Below, piece by piece: positions 1 through 9,000 of a stretch of DNA of 31,557 nucleotides (position 1 is the stretch's first letter; every line of letters begins with the position of its first letter). The DNA is from UBA940 sp964464465. GTDB taxonomy: Bacteria > Bacteroidota > Bacteroidia > Bacteroidales > Rikenellaceae. The stretch spans positions 1-31,557 of the forward strand of contig CAYXGF010000016.1 of assembly GCA_964464465.1 (NCBI GenBank), written 5' to 3'. Below the pieces are notes generated by a model that did no database searches, was not told the origin of the DNA, and saw only the letters and a program-made list of their open reading frames with translations. Position numbers and translations under genes: made by a program.

Positions 1-1
1 G

Positions 2-220
2 GACCTGACCGAATGGCGCAACTATGCCCACAACATGCCCTCCGACTGGATAAACGGATACGACCGGAGCCTTGCCATGCGCGACAGGGAGCTGTACGAC
101 CTGAAAGCAATCCCCACGGTCTATCTGCTCGACACGGACAAGAGAGTCATACTCAAAGACTGCATGTCGGTCCCCGTGATAGAACAGACCGTTTATTTTC
201 TGCTAAACCAAAACCAATAG
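2..220 (+). CDS. Thioredoxin-like (TlpA/DUF5106-type) protein, C-terminal fragment
   Basis: The reading frame is open from the window edge and stops 9 nt before folD, so only the last 72 residues are seen. They contain a thioredoxin-fold C-terminal half: a W-x-N-G-Y-D stretch, then LKAIPTVYLLD, in which the Pro after Ile is the expected cis-proline, followed by a beta strand with KRVILKD. This matches the C-terminal part of Bacteroidales thiol-disulfide oxidoreductase-like proteins that often carry an N-terminal DUF5106 domain. The redox CxxC motif, signal peptide and start would lie upstream of the window and cannot be checked, so catalytic activity is not claimed. The short spacing suggests co-transcription with folD. 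Confidence 0.7.
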   Translation, partial: DLTEWRNYAHNMPSDWINGYDRSLAMRDRELYDLKAIPTVYLLDTDKRVILKDCMSVPVIEQTVYFLLNQNQ

Positions 221-229
221 ATAAACAAG

Positions 230-1111
230 ATGACGATAATCGACGGAAAACAAGTAGCGGCAGCGCTGCGTCAGCAAATCGCACAGGAGGTCGCCTCCGA
301 CATTGCACAAGGAAAACGGGCTCCGCATCTGGTAGCCATTCTGGTCGGAGATGACGGAGCGAGCCAGACATACGTTGGACACAAGGAAAAATGCTGCATC
401 GAGTGCGGATTCCGCTCGACGGTGCTGCGTCTGCCGCAGCAGACCACAGAGCAGGAACTTCTCTCGCACATAGAGAGGCTCAATGCCGACGAGCAGGTGG
501 ACGGATTCATCGTACAGCTGCCGTTGCCCAAACATATCTCCGAACAGCGCGTAATAGAGGCCATAGACTACCGCAAGGACGTGGACGGATTCCATCCGCA
601 GAACGTCGGACGAATGATTCTCGGTCTTCCCGCATTCGTCTCCGCGACACCCGACGGAATACTCGCCCTGCTCAAATACTACAACATCCCCACTTCGGGC
701 AAACACTGCGTCGTCATAGGCCGCAGCAACATCGTAGGACGCCCCATAGCCAACCTTCTGTCGGCAAAAGGCTGGGACTGCACTGTCACCGTATGCCACA
801 GCCGCACCGCCAACCTCAAAGAAATCGTCGCCTCGGCCGATATCGTCATCGCAGCACTCGGCAAACCGCGTTTCGTTACCGCAGACATGGTCAAGGAGGG
901 TGCCGTGGTAATCGACGTGGGCATTACGCGCGAACCCAGCACACAGACAAAAACAGGATGGCGCCTTGTGGGTGACGTGGATTACGACAACGTAGCTCCC
1001 AAATGCTCGTACATAACCCCCGTTCCGGGAGGTGTGGGCCCCATGACGATAATATCGCTCATGCGCAATACGCTTCTTGCGGCCAAAAGAGCCCGCAAAG
1101 AGGCCATATAA
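230..1111 (+). CDS. folD: Bifunctional methylenetetrahydrofolate dehydrogenase / methenyl-THF cyclohydrolase FolD
   Basis: FolD interconverts 5,10-methylene-THF, 5,10-methenyl-THF and 10-formyl-THF in the cytoplasm, feeding purine and formyl-Met synthesis. The 293-residue length is normal for the family. Residues 48-54 (YVGHKEK) are the substrate-site motif, with Tyr48 and the general-base Lys54. VDGFIVQLPLP is the second signature. GRSNIVGRP near residue 165 starts the NADP-binding Rossmann half, and PVPGGVGPMT near residue 265 is the C-terminal FolD signature. All key residues are present. The start ATG at 230 follows the previous stop by 9 nt, which implies an operon, and a strong bidirectional hairpin follows the stop. 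Codon use is rich in A- and C-ending codons, unlike the + strand genes beyond 15.6 kb. Confidence 0.97.
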   Translation: MTIIDGKQVAAALRQQIAQEVASDIAQGKRAPHLVAILVGDDGASQTYVGHKEKCCIECGFRSTVLRLPQQTTEQELLSHIERLNADEQVDGFIVQLPLPKHISEQRVIEAIDYRKDVDGFHPQNVGRMILGLPAFVSATPDGILALLKYYNIPTSGKHCVVIGRSNIVGRPIANLLSAKGWDCTVTVCHSRTANLKEIVASADIVIAALGKPRFVTADMVKEGAVVIDVGITREPSTQTKTGWRLVGDVDYDNVAPKCSYITPVPGGVGPMTIISLMRNTLLAAKRARKEAI

Positions 1112-1126
1112 CAGCCACAAACCGTA

Positions 1127-1170
1127 AAACAAGTCAGCCCTGTTCGAAATCGGACAGGGCTGACTTGTTT
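1127..1170. terminator. Bidirectional intrinsic terminator between folD and the araC-type gene
   Basis: Perfect 17-bp inverted repeat: arms 1127-1143 and 1154-1170, with a 10-nt loop. It has A-rich sequence on the left flank and T-rich sequence on the right, so it can work on both strands. It lies exactly between the convergent folD (+) and araC-type (-) genes. Confidence 0.85.
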
Positions 1171-1184
1171 CATACACTTCAAGG

Positions 1185-2093
1185 CTACACGGCCATCTCC
1201 ATCACCGGAGCATCCTTGGGCTGACGCTCTCCCTTGATGTATTTGGAGCGATAGTTGGCCGGCGTCATACCGAACTCTTTCTTGAACAGTTTGATATAAT
1301 GCGACGTATTGGGAAACGTGCATTCATTGCCTATCTCGGCCACGGACATTGATGTCGAGATGAGCAGCAGGCGCGAGTGCATCAGACGCTGCTGAATGAA
1401 CCATCTGTGCGGCGGCACGGAGAAGAATTTACGGAACTCCTTCTTGAATGCGGTCATTGAGCGGCCCGACAGTTGCGCCAGCTCCTCGACGGAGATGTCG
1501 TTGAAGATGTTCTGATAAATAATCTGCTCGAAACTGTCTTTCTTTTCATCCGCATTCTCCATGATTTTGTTCTTTATACAGCAGTCCGGCTGCGAAACGA
1601 TAAGATAGATAAGTTCCGTCATCTTGATGTTTTCGGCCGTAGTATCGACGGAGAACAGATTCGCCTTGATATACTGATTGGCCGTAAGAAAAAAGTTCTT
1701 TACCGTTCCCCACGCCCGGCATGAAGCATGAGTGTAATCCCTGACTCTTTCGGTGCACTGCGGCTGCGTGTAACCGATTTCCATCTGGTAATTTATGCTC
1801 AGATGCGACAGAATGCTTCCCAACTGCTGAGGCGTGTAGTAGAAGACAATCTGTTCGAAAGGTTTGTTTCCTTCCGGAACATCCTCCATGTAGTGCGTTC
1901 CGTTGGAAAAGAAGAATATGTCACCGGCAGAGACCTTGTGCCGTATATCGCCGTAGTAGACATACTTGGTTCCCTTGACGACGAATCCGATACTGTGTCT
2001 GGTGAGATTGAGTGACTGAATACCGACCCGCTGATGCTGCGAGTACTTGACAATCTTAGGCTGCGTGGCCTGAGTGCTAATTGTGTTTAACAT
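1185..2093 (-). CDS. AraC-family transcriptional regulator
   Basis: A 302-residue one-component regulator. Residues 1-180 form a cupin-like sensing half of the kind AraC proteins use for ligand binding or dimerisation; its TKYVYYGDIRHKVSAGDIFFF stretch is typical of that fold. The C-terminal ~100 residues form a double helix-turn-helix: VEELAQLSGRSMTAFKKEF is the first HTH, and MSVAEIGNECTFPNTSHYIK followed by LFKKEFGMTPANYR is the classic AraC signature. The ligand and targets cannot be told from sequence. The gene is alone between a terminator and a 424-bp AT-rich gap. A perfect 14-bp palindrome lies 30 bp upstream of its start and may be an autoregulatory operator. Confidence 0.93.
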   Translation of the reverse strand: MLNTISTQATQPKIVKYSQHQRVGIQSLNLTRHSIGFVVKGTKYVYYGDIRHKVSAGDIFFFSNGTHYMEDVPEGNKPFEQIVFYYTPQQLGSILSHLSINYQMEIGYTQPQCTERVRDYTHASCRAWGTVKNFFLTANQYIKANLFSVDTTAENIKMTELIYLIVSQPDCCIKNKIMENADEKKDSFEQIIYQNIFNDISVEELAQLSGRSMTAFKKEFRKFFSVPPHRWFIQQRLMHSRLLLISTSMSVAEIGNECTFPNTSHYIKLFKKEFGMTPANYRSKYIKGERQPKDAPVMEMAV

Positions 2094-2122
2094 AATAATC
2101 GTTGTATTTGGTAGTACAATTT

Positions 2123-2136
2123 ATATTTGCAAATAT
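2123..2136. promoter_or_regulatory. Perfect 14-bp palindrome, candidate operator
   Basis: ATATTTGCAAATAT is exactly self-complementary and is centred about 36 bp upstream of the AraC-type start codon. On the + strand it overlaps TATATTTG, an exact TAnnTTTG match, and on the - strand the near-match CATATTTG, so it may overlap the regulator's own promoter. The regulatory role is inferred from position and symmetry only. Confidence 0.4.
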
Positions 2137-2265
2137 GAAGTGTATTTAATCTCGCATCGCTTAACAAATATAACAATTTATTTTCTCTTGACGAAAGACA
2201 CAATTGCATCGAAACAGGCACTTTCACGGGGTAAAACAGGCTTATTTTCACAAATTGTTAATAAT

Positions 2266-2295
2266 CAATCAGTCACAAAAATAAATGACTGATTG
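2266..2295. repeat. 10-bp perfect inverted repeat in the intergenic region
   Basis: Arms CAATCAGTCA (2266-2275) and TGACTGATTG (2286-2295) are separated by a 10-nt A-rich spacer. Neither side has a proper T-tract, so it is not a convincing intrinsic terminator. It could be a protein-binding site or an mRNA 3' stem for the upstream operon. Confidence 0.4.
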
Positions 2296-2517
2296 TCAAC
2301 CATAATCGTATACAAGTGAACATTTAAAAAAATAGTTTAAGATATAAGTTTTTAACAACAAGAATATTTCATATTTTATAATATTCACAATATGCACCCG
2401 ACCGGAACATATAATATGCCCGATTACAGCAATAATAAGTCTTTTCGCTGCACAATATTTCCGAAAGTACTTTTCTTTTGCCCTTAAAAGGTGCTCCGCA
2501 TCGCAATTAAACTCCGT

Positions 2518-3522
2518 TTACAACAGCAACAGGACAATATCCGAAACGATAATACTGCCGGCAATCAGAAAATAAGTCGCAAACCTTAGGCGATTATGGC
2601 CGTATGAAATCAGATATGAAACGAGTATCGACACGGGAGCGGCGAGCACGGAAGCGGTCATGGCGCTGCTTCCGCCGACAAACAGCGACGGTAGCATCAT
2701 AAACAGCATCGACATGAAGAAAAGCATCATCCTGTAAGGACGCGCCCGCATATCGTGACGCCGCTTATAAAACAGATATACGGCAAGAAGCGTGGCGACG
2801 GATATCGCAGCCGCAGAGACTGCTACCGTCGGCGGAATGTCGCATATGCGGACACCGTAGTGGTAGTTCACCGCCTCCTGCCACACGTACCAGGCCATAT
2901 AGCCGATACCATAGCCGCGGAGCCAGTAGACGTAACTCGCACACGCTATCGGAAACACGAGTCCGAAAACGGCACATGCAATCTCCCTTGTCCGGCGTCT
3001 GAGCACGACCATAAGCAGAGGCACGACAACCGCCGTCACCATCATCGGCGCATACAGCAGCGGCAGCAGTCCGAACAGCAGTCCGCATCTGAACACGGAG
3101 TCGAACCTGTATCCCTTGCGGAACGACCGTGCGGCCTGCAAACATCCCATACACGTGACAAGACCGCATAAGGCCCCGACAAGAGTCTGCTCCGGCATCA
3201 CGAAAGTCGCAATATATATATATATAAGGAGTGACACGTAATTGCGCGAACGGACCACAGAATACTGCAACATTATGCGTGTCATGCATACCGCAGATAC
3301 TAACAGCGCCGCAACGGTACACAGCACGTCAGCCACCGGATGCTCCCTCGCCCAGTCCGAAACGAGGGCGGCCGCAGGCATCGAACTCATACCGCACGTC
3401 TCCAACACCACGGGTGAAAGAAAATGACGCGCCAGAGCCAGTGCACACACGGCTACGGCTGTAAGCAATGTCAAAGCGAGCGGCCGATGAGTTACGTCCG
3501 GAATTTTCATTTCGTATGTCAT
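2518..3522 (-). CDS. Polytopic membrane protein, DUF6427-like
   Basis: A 334-residue integral membrane protein with about eight to ten hydrophobic segments. The first is around residues 15-32 (LALTLLTAVAVCALALA) and the last is at the C-terminus (IAGSIIVSDIVLLLL). No catalytic motif is recognised. Length, topology and location next to purD resemble the DUF6427 family, which in Bacteroidetes often sits beside purine or uracil salvage genes; that assignment comes from memory of the family, not a search. It is the last gene of the metX-purD operon, starting 63 nt after the purD stop. Met5 is an alternative start. A (AT)7 dinucleotide run lies inside the coding sequence at 3212-3226. Confidence 0.7.
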   Translation of the reverse strand: MTYEMKIPDVTHRPLALTLLTAVAVCALALARHFLSPVVLETCGMSSMPAAALVSDWAREHPVADVLCTVAALLVSAVCMTRIMLQYSVVRSRNYVSLLIYIYIATFVMPEQTLVGALCGLVTCMGCLQAARSFRKGYRFDSVFRCGLLFGLLPLLYAPMMVTAVVVPLLMVVLRRRTREIACAVFGLVFPIACASYVYWLRGYGIGYMAWYVWQEAVNYHYGVRICDIPPTVAVSAAAISVATLLAVYLFYKRRHDMRARPYRMMLFFMSMLFMMLPSLFVGGSSAMTASVLAAPVSILVSYLISYGHNRLRFATYFLIAGSIIVSDIVLLLL

Positions 3523-3585
3523 ATATTTATCCTGCCGTCACGCCGCGCTCCGAAAACAAGCGGTGCCGCAAGCCGAAAACCGGCG

Positions 3586-4875
3586 TCACATCAGGTCCTT
3601 ACCTATATCCCTGCGCAGAGTCTTACCCGTATATTCTATACCCTCGATAGTACGGTAACTCTTTTCGAGCGCTCCGGCCATATCGTCGGCAAGCGAGGTG
3701 ACTGCGAGAACCCTTCCTCCGGAAGTGACAACCGAACTCTTCCGGGCTGCCGTACCTGCATGGAAGATTATGCTCTCGGAAGGCTTGTCAAGACCCGTAA
3801 TCTCGAATCCCTTGCCGTACTCGCCGGGATAACCCTCGGAAACGCACACGACGGTAACGGCGCACTTGTCACTTACAGAAAGAGTGTAAGTATCCAGACG
3901 GGAGAAAGCCATGGCCTCGAACATGTCTATTATGTCGCTCTCCAAACGGGGCAGAACGACCTCCGTCTCGGGGTCGCCCATACGGACATTGTATTCTATC
4001 ACATACGGCTCGCCGGCCACATTCATAAGACCTATGAAGATAAAACCGCGGTAGTCTATTCCGTCGGCGGCAAGACCGCGGACAGTAGGCTCTATTATGC
4101 GCTGCTCGACCTTGGCCATGAACGTCCCGTCGGCAAACGGAACCGGAGACACGGCACCCATACCGCCGGTATTCAGACCGGTATCGCCCTCGCCGATACG
4201 CTTGTAATCCTTGGCCACGGGCAATATCTTATAATTTTTTCCGTCCGTCGCGACGAACACCGAACACTCTATACCGCTCAGGTACTGCTCTATGACGACG
4301 CGCGAACCTGCGGCGCCGAATTTCCCGCCTATCATGCGGGCAAGCTCGGCCTTGGCCTGATTCAAATCGTCGAGTATCACAACTCCCTTGCCGGCTGCAA
4401 GACCGTCAGCTTTCAGCACATACGGAGCCGAAAGGGTTTCAAGAAACCTGTATCCCTCTTCCAGCGTATCCTTGCCGAAGCTGCGGTACGACGCGGTGGG
4501 AATACCGTGGCGCATCATGAACGCCTTGGCGAAATCCTTGCTGCCCTCCAAACGGGCGCCCTTCTCGGAAGGACCGATGACCGGGATGAACTGCAATTCG
4601 GAATCGTCCTTGAAGAAATCGACGATACCCTTCACCAGCGGGTCCTCGGGACCTACGACCACCAGATTTATATTGTTCATCAGCACGAACTGCTTTATCG
4701 CACTGAAATTGGTGACCGCTATATTGACATTCATGCCCAGAGAGGCGGTACCTGCATTACCAGGCGCTATGAACAGCCGGCCCAGACGCGGACTTTGCGC
4801 AATGATACGTGCGAAGGCGTGTTCACGGCCTCCGCTTCCCAAAAGAAGAACGTTTACAGTAGATGAAAGGTTCAT
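3586..4875 (-). CDS. purD: Phosphoribosylamine-glycine ligase (GAR synthetase) PurD
   Basis: PurD catalyses the ATP-dependent joining of glycine to 5-phosphoribosylamine, the second step of de novo purine synthesis. The 429-residue length is typical. The N-terminal domain starts with NVLLLGSGGREHAFA (residues 8-22), and VVVGPEDPLVKGI follows near residue 74. The ATP-grasp core has PYVLKADGLAAGKGVVI (about 150-166), GGMGAVSPVPF and, near residue 290, EYNVRMGDPETEVVLPRL, which carries the metal-binding Glu and Asn. The C-terminal domain is complete. It starts 2 nt downstream of the metX stop, so the two genes are translated from one message. Confidence 0.97.
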   Translation of the reverse strand: MNLSSTVNVLLLGSGGREHAFARIIAQSPRLGRLFIAPGNAGTASLGMNVNIAVTNFSAIKQFVLMNNINLVVVGPEDPLVKGIVDFFKDDSELQFIPVIGPSEKGARLEGSKDFAKAFMMRHGIPTASYRSFGKDTLEEGYRFLETLSAPYVLKADGLAAGKGVVILDDLNQAKAELARMIGGKFGAAGSRVVIEQYLSGIECSVFVATDGKNYKILPVAKDYKRIGEGDTGLNTGGMGAVSPVPFADGTFMAKVEQRIIEPTVRGLAADGIDYRGFIFIGLMNVAGEPYVIEYNVRMGDPETEVVLPRLESDIIDMFEAMAFSRLDTYTLSVSDKCAVTVVCVSEGYPGEYGKGFEITGLDKPSESIIFHAGTAARKSSVVTSGGRVLAVTSLADDMAGALEKSYRTIEGIEYTGKTLRRDIGKDLM

Positions 4876-4877
4876 TA

Positions 4878-5900
4878 TTATTCAAGTTTTTTGTCTATGA
4901 ACGGTTTAAGTATTTCGTTGAGTCTGTCCGCCTCGACAAGAAATCCGTCGTGACCGAAATCCGAACTCAACAGATAAAGCTCAGAACAGGGTATGTGTCT
5001 GTAAAGGAATATCTGCTCGGCAACCGGCAGAACTATGTCGGAAGTTATGCCCACAATCAATACCGGAATATCTATCGAGCCAAGCGCCTTCTCCATTCCG
5101 CCGCGCGAGCGTCCGACGTCATGCGTGTTGAATGCCTCGGATATGGTCCAGTAGGAGTAGGCGTCGAAACGCGAGCACAGTTTCCCGCCCTGATGCCGCT
5201 GATACGTAGCGGCGCGGTAACCGTCGCGTCTCAGGGACGAATCCGCGTCACGCTGCGTGGCGTTGTATGCCAGAGAGCCGCGGTACGACAGCAGTCCTAT
5301 CGACCGAGCCACACCCATTCCGGCCTTGCCGGCATTCGCGTCCCGCACTCCGAAAGAGGAATCGGCTTGCAGAGCCATACGCTGAGACTCGTTTATCGCT
5401 ATCGCCCACGGACGCGAGCACGCTCCTGTGGCGATAAGCACCATACGCTCCGCGAACCGTCTGTCCAGAAGTGCCATTTCCAGAGCCTGGAAACCGCCTA
5501 TCGAACTGCCTATCAGCGCACGCACGCATCTGATTCCGAGATGCCGGGCAAGAAGCAGATTGGCCCGGGCCATATCGCGCAGCGTCACGAAAGGAAAATC
5601 GCCGTAGTAAGGCTCTCCGGTCGCAGGATTGATACTGAGCGGTCCGGTGGAGCCGTAATGCGAGCCTATGATATTCGCGCAGACGGTATAGTAACGTTCC
5701 GGGTCGAGGAATCTGTCTTTCTCGACAGTGTGCGGCCACCAGTCGGCAACATCCGAATTGGCGGTAAGCGCATGGCACACCCACACGACATTATCGTCCC
5801 GCCGCTGCCCGAAAGTGTGGTAGGCAATGGTCAGAGACGGCAGGACCTCGCCGCTCTCCAATTCGAACGGATGTTCGTATTTGTAAAACCGTACCGACAT
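4878..5900 (-). CDS. metX: Homoserine O-acetyltransferase MetX
   Basis: MetX acetylates homoserine with acetyl-CoA at the start of methionine synthesis by direct sulfhydrylation. With the start at 5900 it has 340 residues and is an alpha/beta-hydrolase. The nucleophile is Ser133 in GSSIGG; the remaining triad members are Asp288 (ITSDIVLP) and His317 (FGHDGF). The substrate-tunnel motif HALTANSDVADWW is near residues 43-55. The frame stays open 273 nt further upstream, but that part runs back into the lacZ 3' end and is not family-like, whereas SVRFYKYEHPFELESGE is the normal N-terminus. Some MetX proteins are really succinyltransferases, so acyl specificity is inferred. A TACTTTTG -7 box lies only 9 nt upstream of the start. 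Confidence 0.93.
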   Translation of the reverse strand: MSVRFYKYEHPFELESGEVLPSLTIAYHTFGQRRDDNVVWVCHALTANSDVADWWPHTVEKDRFLDPERYYTVCANIIGSHYGSTGPLSINPATGEPYYGDFPFVTLRDMARANLLLARHLGIRCVRALIGSSIGGFQALEMALLDRRFAERMVLIATGACSRPWAIAINESQRMALQADSSFGVRDANAGKAGMGVARSIGLLSYRGSLAYNATQRDADSSLRRDGYRAATYQRHQGGKLCSRFDAYSYWTISEAFNTHDVGRSRGGMEKALGSIDIPVLIVGITSDIVLPVAEQIFLYRHIPCSELYLLSSDFGHDGFLVEADRLNEILKPFIDKKLE

Positions 5901-5908
5901 AGTAACTG

Positions 5909-5939
5909 CAAAAGTACGATTTTTTATGGGATTGTCAGC
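5909..5939 (-). promoter_or_regulatory. Promoter of the metX-purD operon
   Basis: On the - strand, TACTTTTG at 5916-5909 is an exact match to the Bacteroidetes -7 box TAnnTTTG. About 19 nt further upstream only GCTG replaces the -33 TTTG. The start codon begins at 5900, so transcription starting a few bases past the box would leave almost no leader. Confidence 0.55.
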
Positions 5940-6064
5940 CCATCGCCAGCAAGAAACTCTCCGAAATTTGTCCTCTGAATGATTTCGGAGGCTGCCGCGC
6001 GGACTATCAGCGGTTATTTTGCCGCCGCTTGGAGTTATCGGAAACTGTTTTGTCTCCCCAAAAA

Positions 6065-9000
6065 CTATTGCCGGCAGACCGGAACCCAGGGCCGAATCAT
6101 GAATTCGAAGGCATAATCGCCATAAGGCAGCATGTGCTCGTCGGAAGGAAGCGCACCCCAACTGTTCACGCATCCGACACCCATCTGACGCAAATCGATA
6201 TGCACGTATGTCAGTCCTTTGAGTTTCAGCTCCGAGGGATGGCGAACACTAAACTCCGTATCGCAGTCAATCTGTTCGAGCGAGAAGGGAGAGGCCGAAG
6301 CGGAAAACTCATCTCCCGAAACGAATTCCAACCCCTCCTGCATACGGCTCGTCACGGCCCAGCTTCTCAGTCCGGTTCTGGTACCCGACTCCTGAGGCCG
6401 CACATAGCCTGTATGATATTGTTCGTCCACACTCTGGCAGTATCTTCCAAGAATGGCTGATGCACTCCTGTCTGAATAATTCTCCCACGGTCCAAGGCCG
6501 TAATAATTCACCTCGCAGTATCGTCCCGGCATTGCAGTGCGCATGCCGAACCGCATAAGAGAGGGCTGCTGCTCACCCTTGCCGCGCGTCATACGTTCGC
6601 TTACGAGGATTTCACCCTTCGGATTCACGGTATATACCAAAGTAAGCGCCGCACCGGTCCCGCAAACCGAATACACTGCCCTGATAACGGCACATGCTCC
6701 TTCATAAGCAGTTTCAAGCGTTTGAAGTCTCGGCACAGCATCGCGCCAGACACGGCACCGTTCATTCAGACGGGCACCCCTGTCATTATCCGTGCAGGCA
6801 CGCCGGAAACACGGAACCAGCGCTCCGGCAAGCATCCGTCTTCCTCCCCGGTCATAGCTGCTCAAAAAACCGTCTGCATCGAAAAAGATATTCCAACCCT
6901 CTCCCGCGACAGTGACGCCGCTCTCATCGCGCGAAAGGATAACTCGTTCCCCGCTCTCATCGAACCGCATGCTGGCAGCGAAATCGTATTCCGAAATCCT
7001 TATCCTGTCCCAGGCGGCATACTCTATCCCTGAGGGGCGGCAATGAATAGGAACCGGATTCTTCAACCGGTAACGGACATTGAGCACCACCTCCATACCT
7101 TGCGAAACCCACGGCGATGCGTCGAATCCCAAATCAAGCACCGCACTGCAACGTGGCGCTATATCGAAATCAGGCACACAACCGCTTTTTACCGGACAGC
7201 CGTCAGCGAGCAACTCCCATTCCATGATGTAGTTGCCTGTGCCGACGAAAAAGTTGTCATTGAATACATCGACCTTTCCGCAAGCCGCATCGCAATCGGA
7301 CGTAAGAATCGGCCGGTACTGATAAGCCACTTCATAGGCATGCGGATGAAGCGTACGGTCTGCGGCCACGACTCCGTTACAGTTGAACGACTCGTCCGTA
7401 GGATCGTCCGCACGGTAATCCCCTCCGTAGGTAAAAGTGATACATCCGTCCGGATTCTCCCTGTACAGGGCCTGGTCCGCAAAATCCCATATGAATCCGC
7501 CCTGAAAACAAGGATAACGGCGAATCAGATTCCAGTACTCCCCGATACCTCCCATCGAGTTACCCATAGCATGGGCGTACTCGCACATTATGAGCGGCCG
7601 ATGCGGATTGCTCTCGCAATACTTGACACAATAATCGTACGGAGGATACATGGGACAGTAGATATCGGTCTGCGGATTGAGACCGGCACGCTCGTAATGG
7701 ACCGGCCGCGACGAGTCGTAACTCTTAATCCAGTCGTACACCGCCTTGAAATTCTCGCCGAAACCGGCCTCATTGCCCATACTCCATATGATTACACACG
7801 GATGATTCTTATCCCGCAGGACCATTCTGCGATTGCGTGCAAGGTGCGCGGCGGCATAATCCTGACGGTGGGCCAGCGACTCCTTGCCGTAGCCCATGCC
7901 GTGGGACTCCAAATTCGCCTCGTCGACAACATACAGCCCGTAGCGGTCGCACAGCTCGTACCACAGCGGGTCGTCAGGATAATGACACGTGCGGACTGCA
8001 TTGATATTCAAATCCTTCATTATACGTATATCGCGCAACATATCGTCACGCGAAAGCAGATAGCCGCCTACCGGATTCATCTCATGCCTGTTCACGCCCT
8101 TTATATAAACAGGCTGCCCGTTGAGCAGCAGCTGTCCGTCCCGAATCTCCACGCTGCGGAAACCGACGCTCTGAGCCGCAGCCTCGGTGATGCGTCTGCC
8201 ATCAGACACCTCCACGGTGAGTGTATACAGGTTGGGCTCCTCGGCGCTCCACCTCTTCACATCCGGAACAAAGAACGAAAAGTCCGTATGCCCGTCGGAG
8301 GAAGGACGGACAACAGTTCTATCCACCACATGCCCGCCATCGCGCAGAACGAACTCAGCACTTTTCACACCATGCGTAAACCATGCGCTGACATTAAGTA
8401 CTCCGGCAGTGTAGCCGTCGGCAAGGCCGGACGTGATACGTATGTCCTCCATACGCTTCCTGTCCCGGGCATAGATATACACATCGCGCGCAATGCCGGA
8501 CATGCGCCAGAAATCCTGGTCTTCGAGATATGTCCCGTCGCACCAGCGCATGACTTTGGCCGCAATGAGATTCTCTCCGTTTTCAAGATACCGTGTTATG
8601 TCGAACTCGACAGGCAGTTTGCTGTCCTCGCTGTACCCTACCCTTTTTCCGTTAATCCACAGTTCGAGATTCGAGGTCACCGAACCGAAATGTATGAACA
8701 CATCCTTGCCGCGCCACTGTGCCGGTACGGTAAACAAATGACGGTAGGAACCCGTATGATTATCCTTTACCGGAACAATAGGCGGATTGCTCGGAGCCTT
8801 GCCGCGCCATGCCCAGCCGGTGTTGATGTACACCGGGTCACCATAGCCGTTCATCTCCCATATGCCCGGAACCGGAATAGTCGGCCACGAGGAGTCATCG
8901 AAATCCCTGCGGTAAAAACCGTCCGGACACATGTCGGCATCCTCGGCCCAGAAAAATTTCCATTCCCCGTTCATGGATTCGTAGAACGGCGACCCGGCGT

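Larger units (their letters stand above)
2094..2517. other. AT-rich intergenic region upstream of the AraC-type gene, no gene seen
   Basis: This 424-bp gap is markedly AT-rich and holds no convincing reading frame. It contains the araC-type promoter region, the palindrome at 2123-2136 and a perfect inverted repeat at 2266-2275/2286-2295. It also receives transcription from the metX-purD operon, whose last gene ends at 2518, but no clear hairpin plus T-tract terminator was found there. Confidence 0.6.

Noticed and set aside
203..1177. 324-codon open frame antisense to folD
   Set aside because: FolD on the other strand is unmistakable; this frame crosses the terminator hairpin.
3424..4866. 480-codon open frame antisense to purD
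   Set aside because: Opposite a full-length PurD with all motifs; the translation is low-complexity His/Arg-rich and has no family look.
5901..6173. 92-residue N-terminal extension of MetX
   Set aside because: It overlaps the lacZ 3' end and the metX promoter box and does not resemble MetX proteins.
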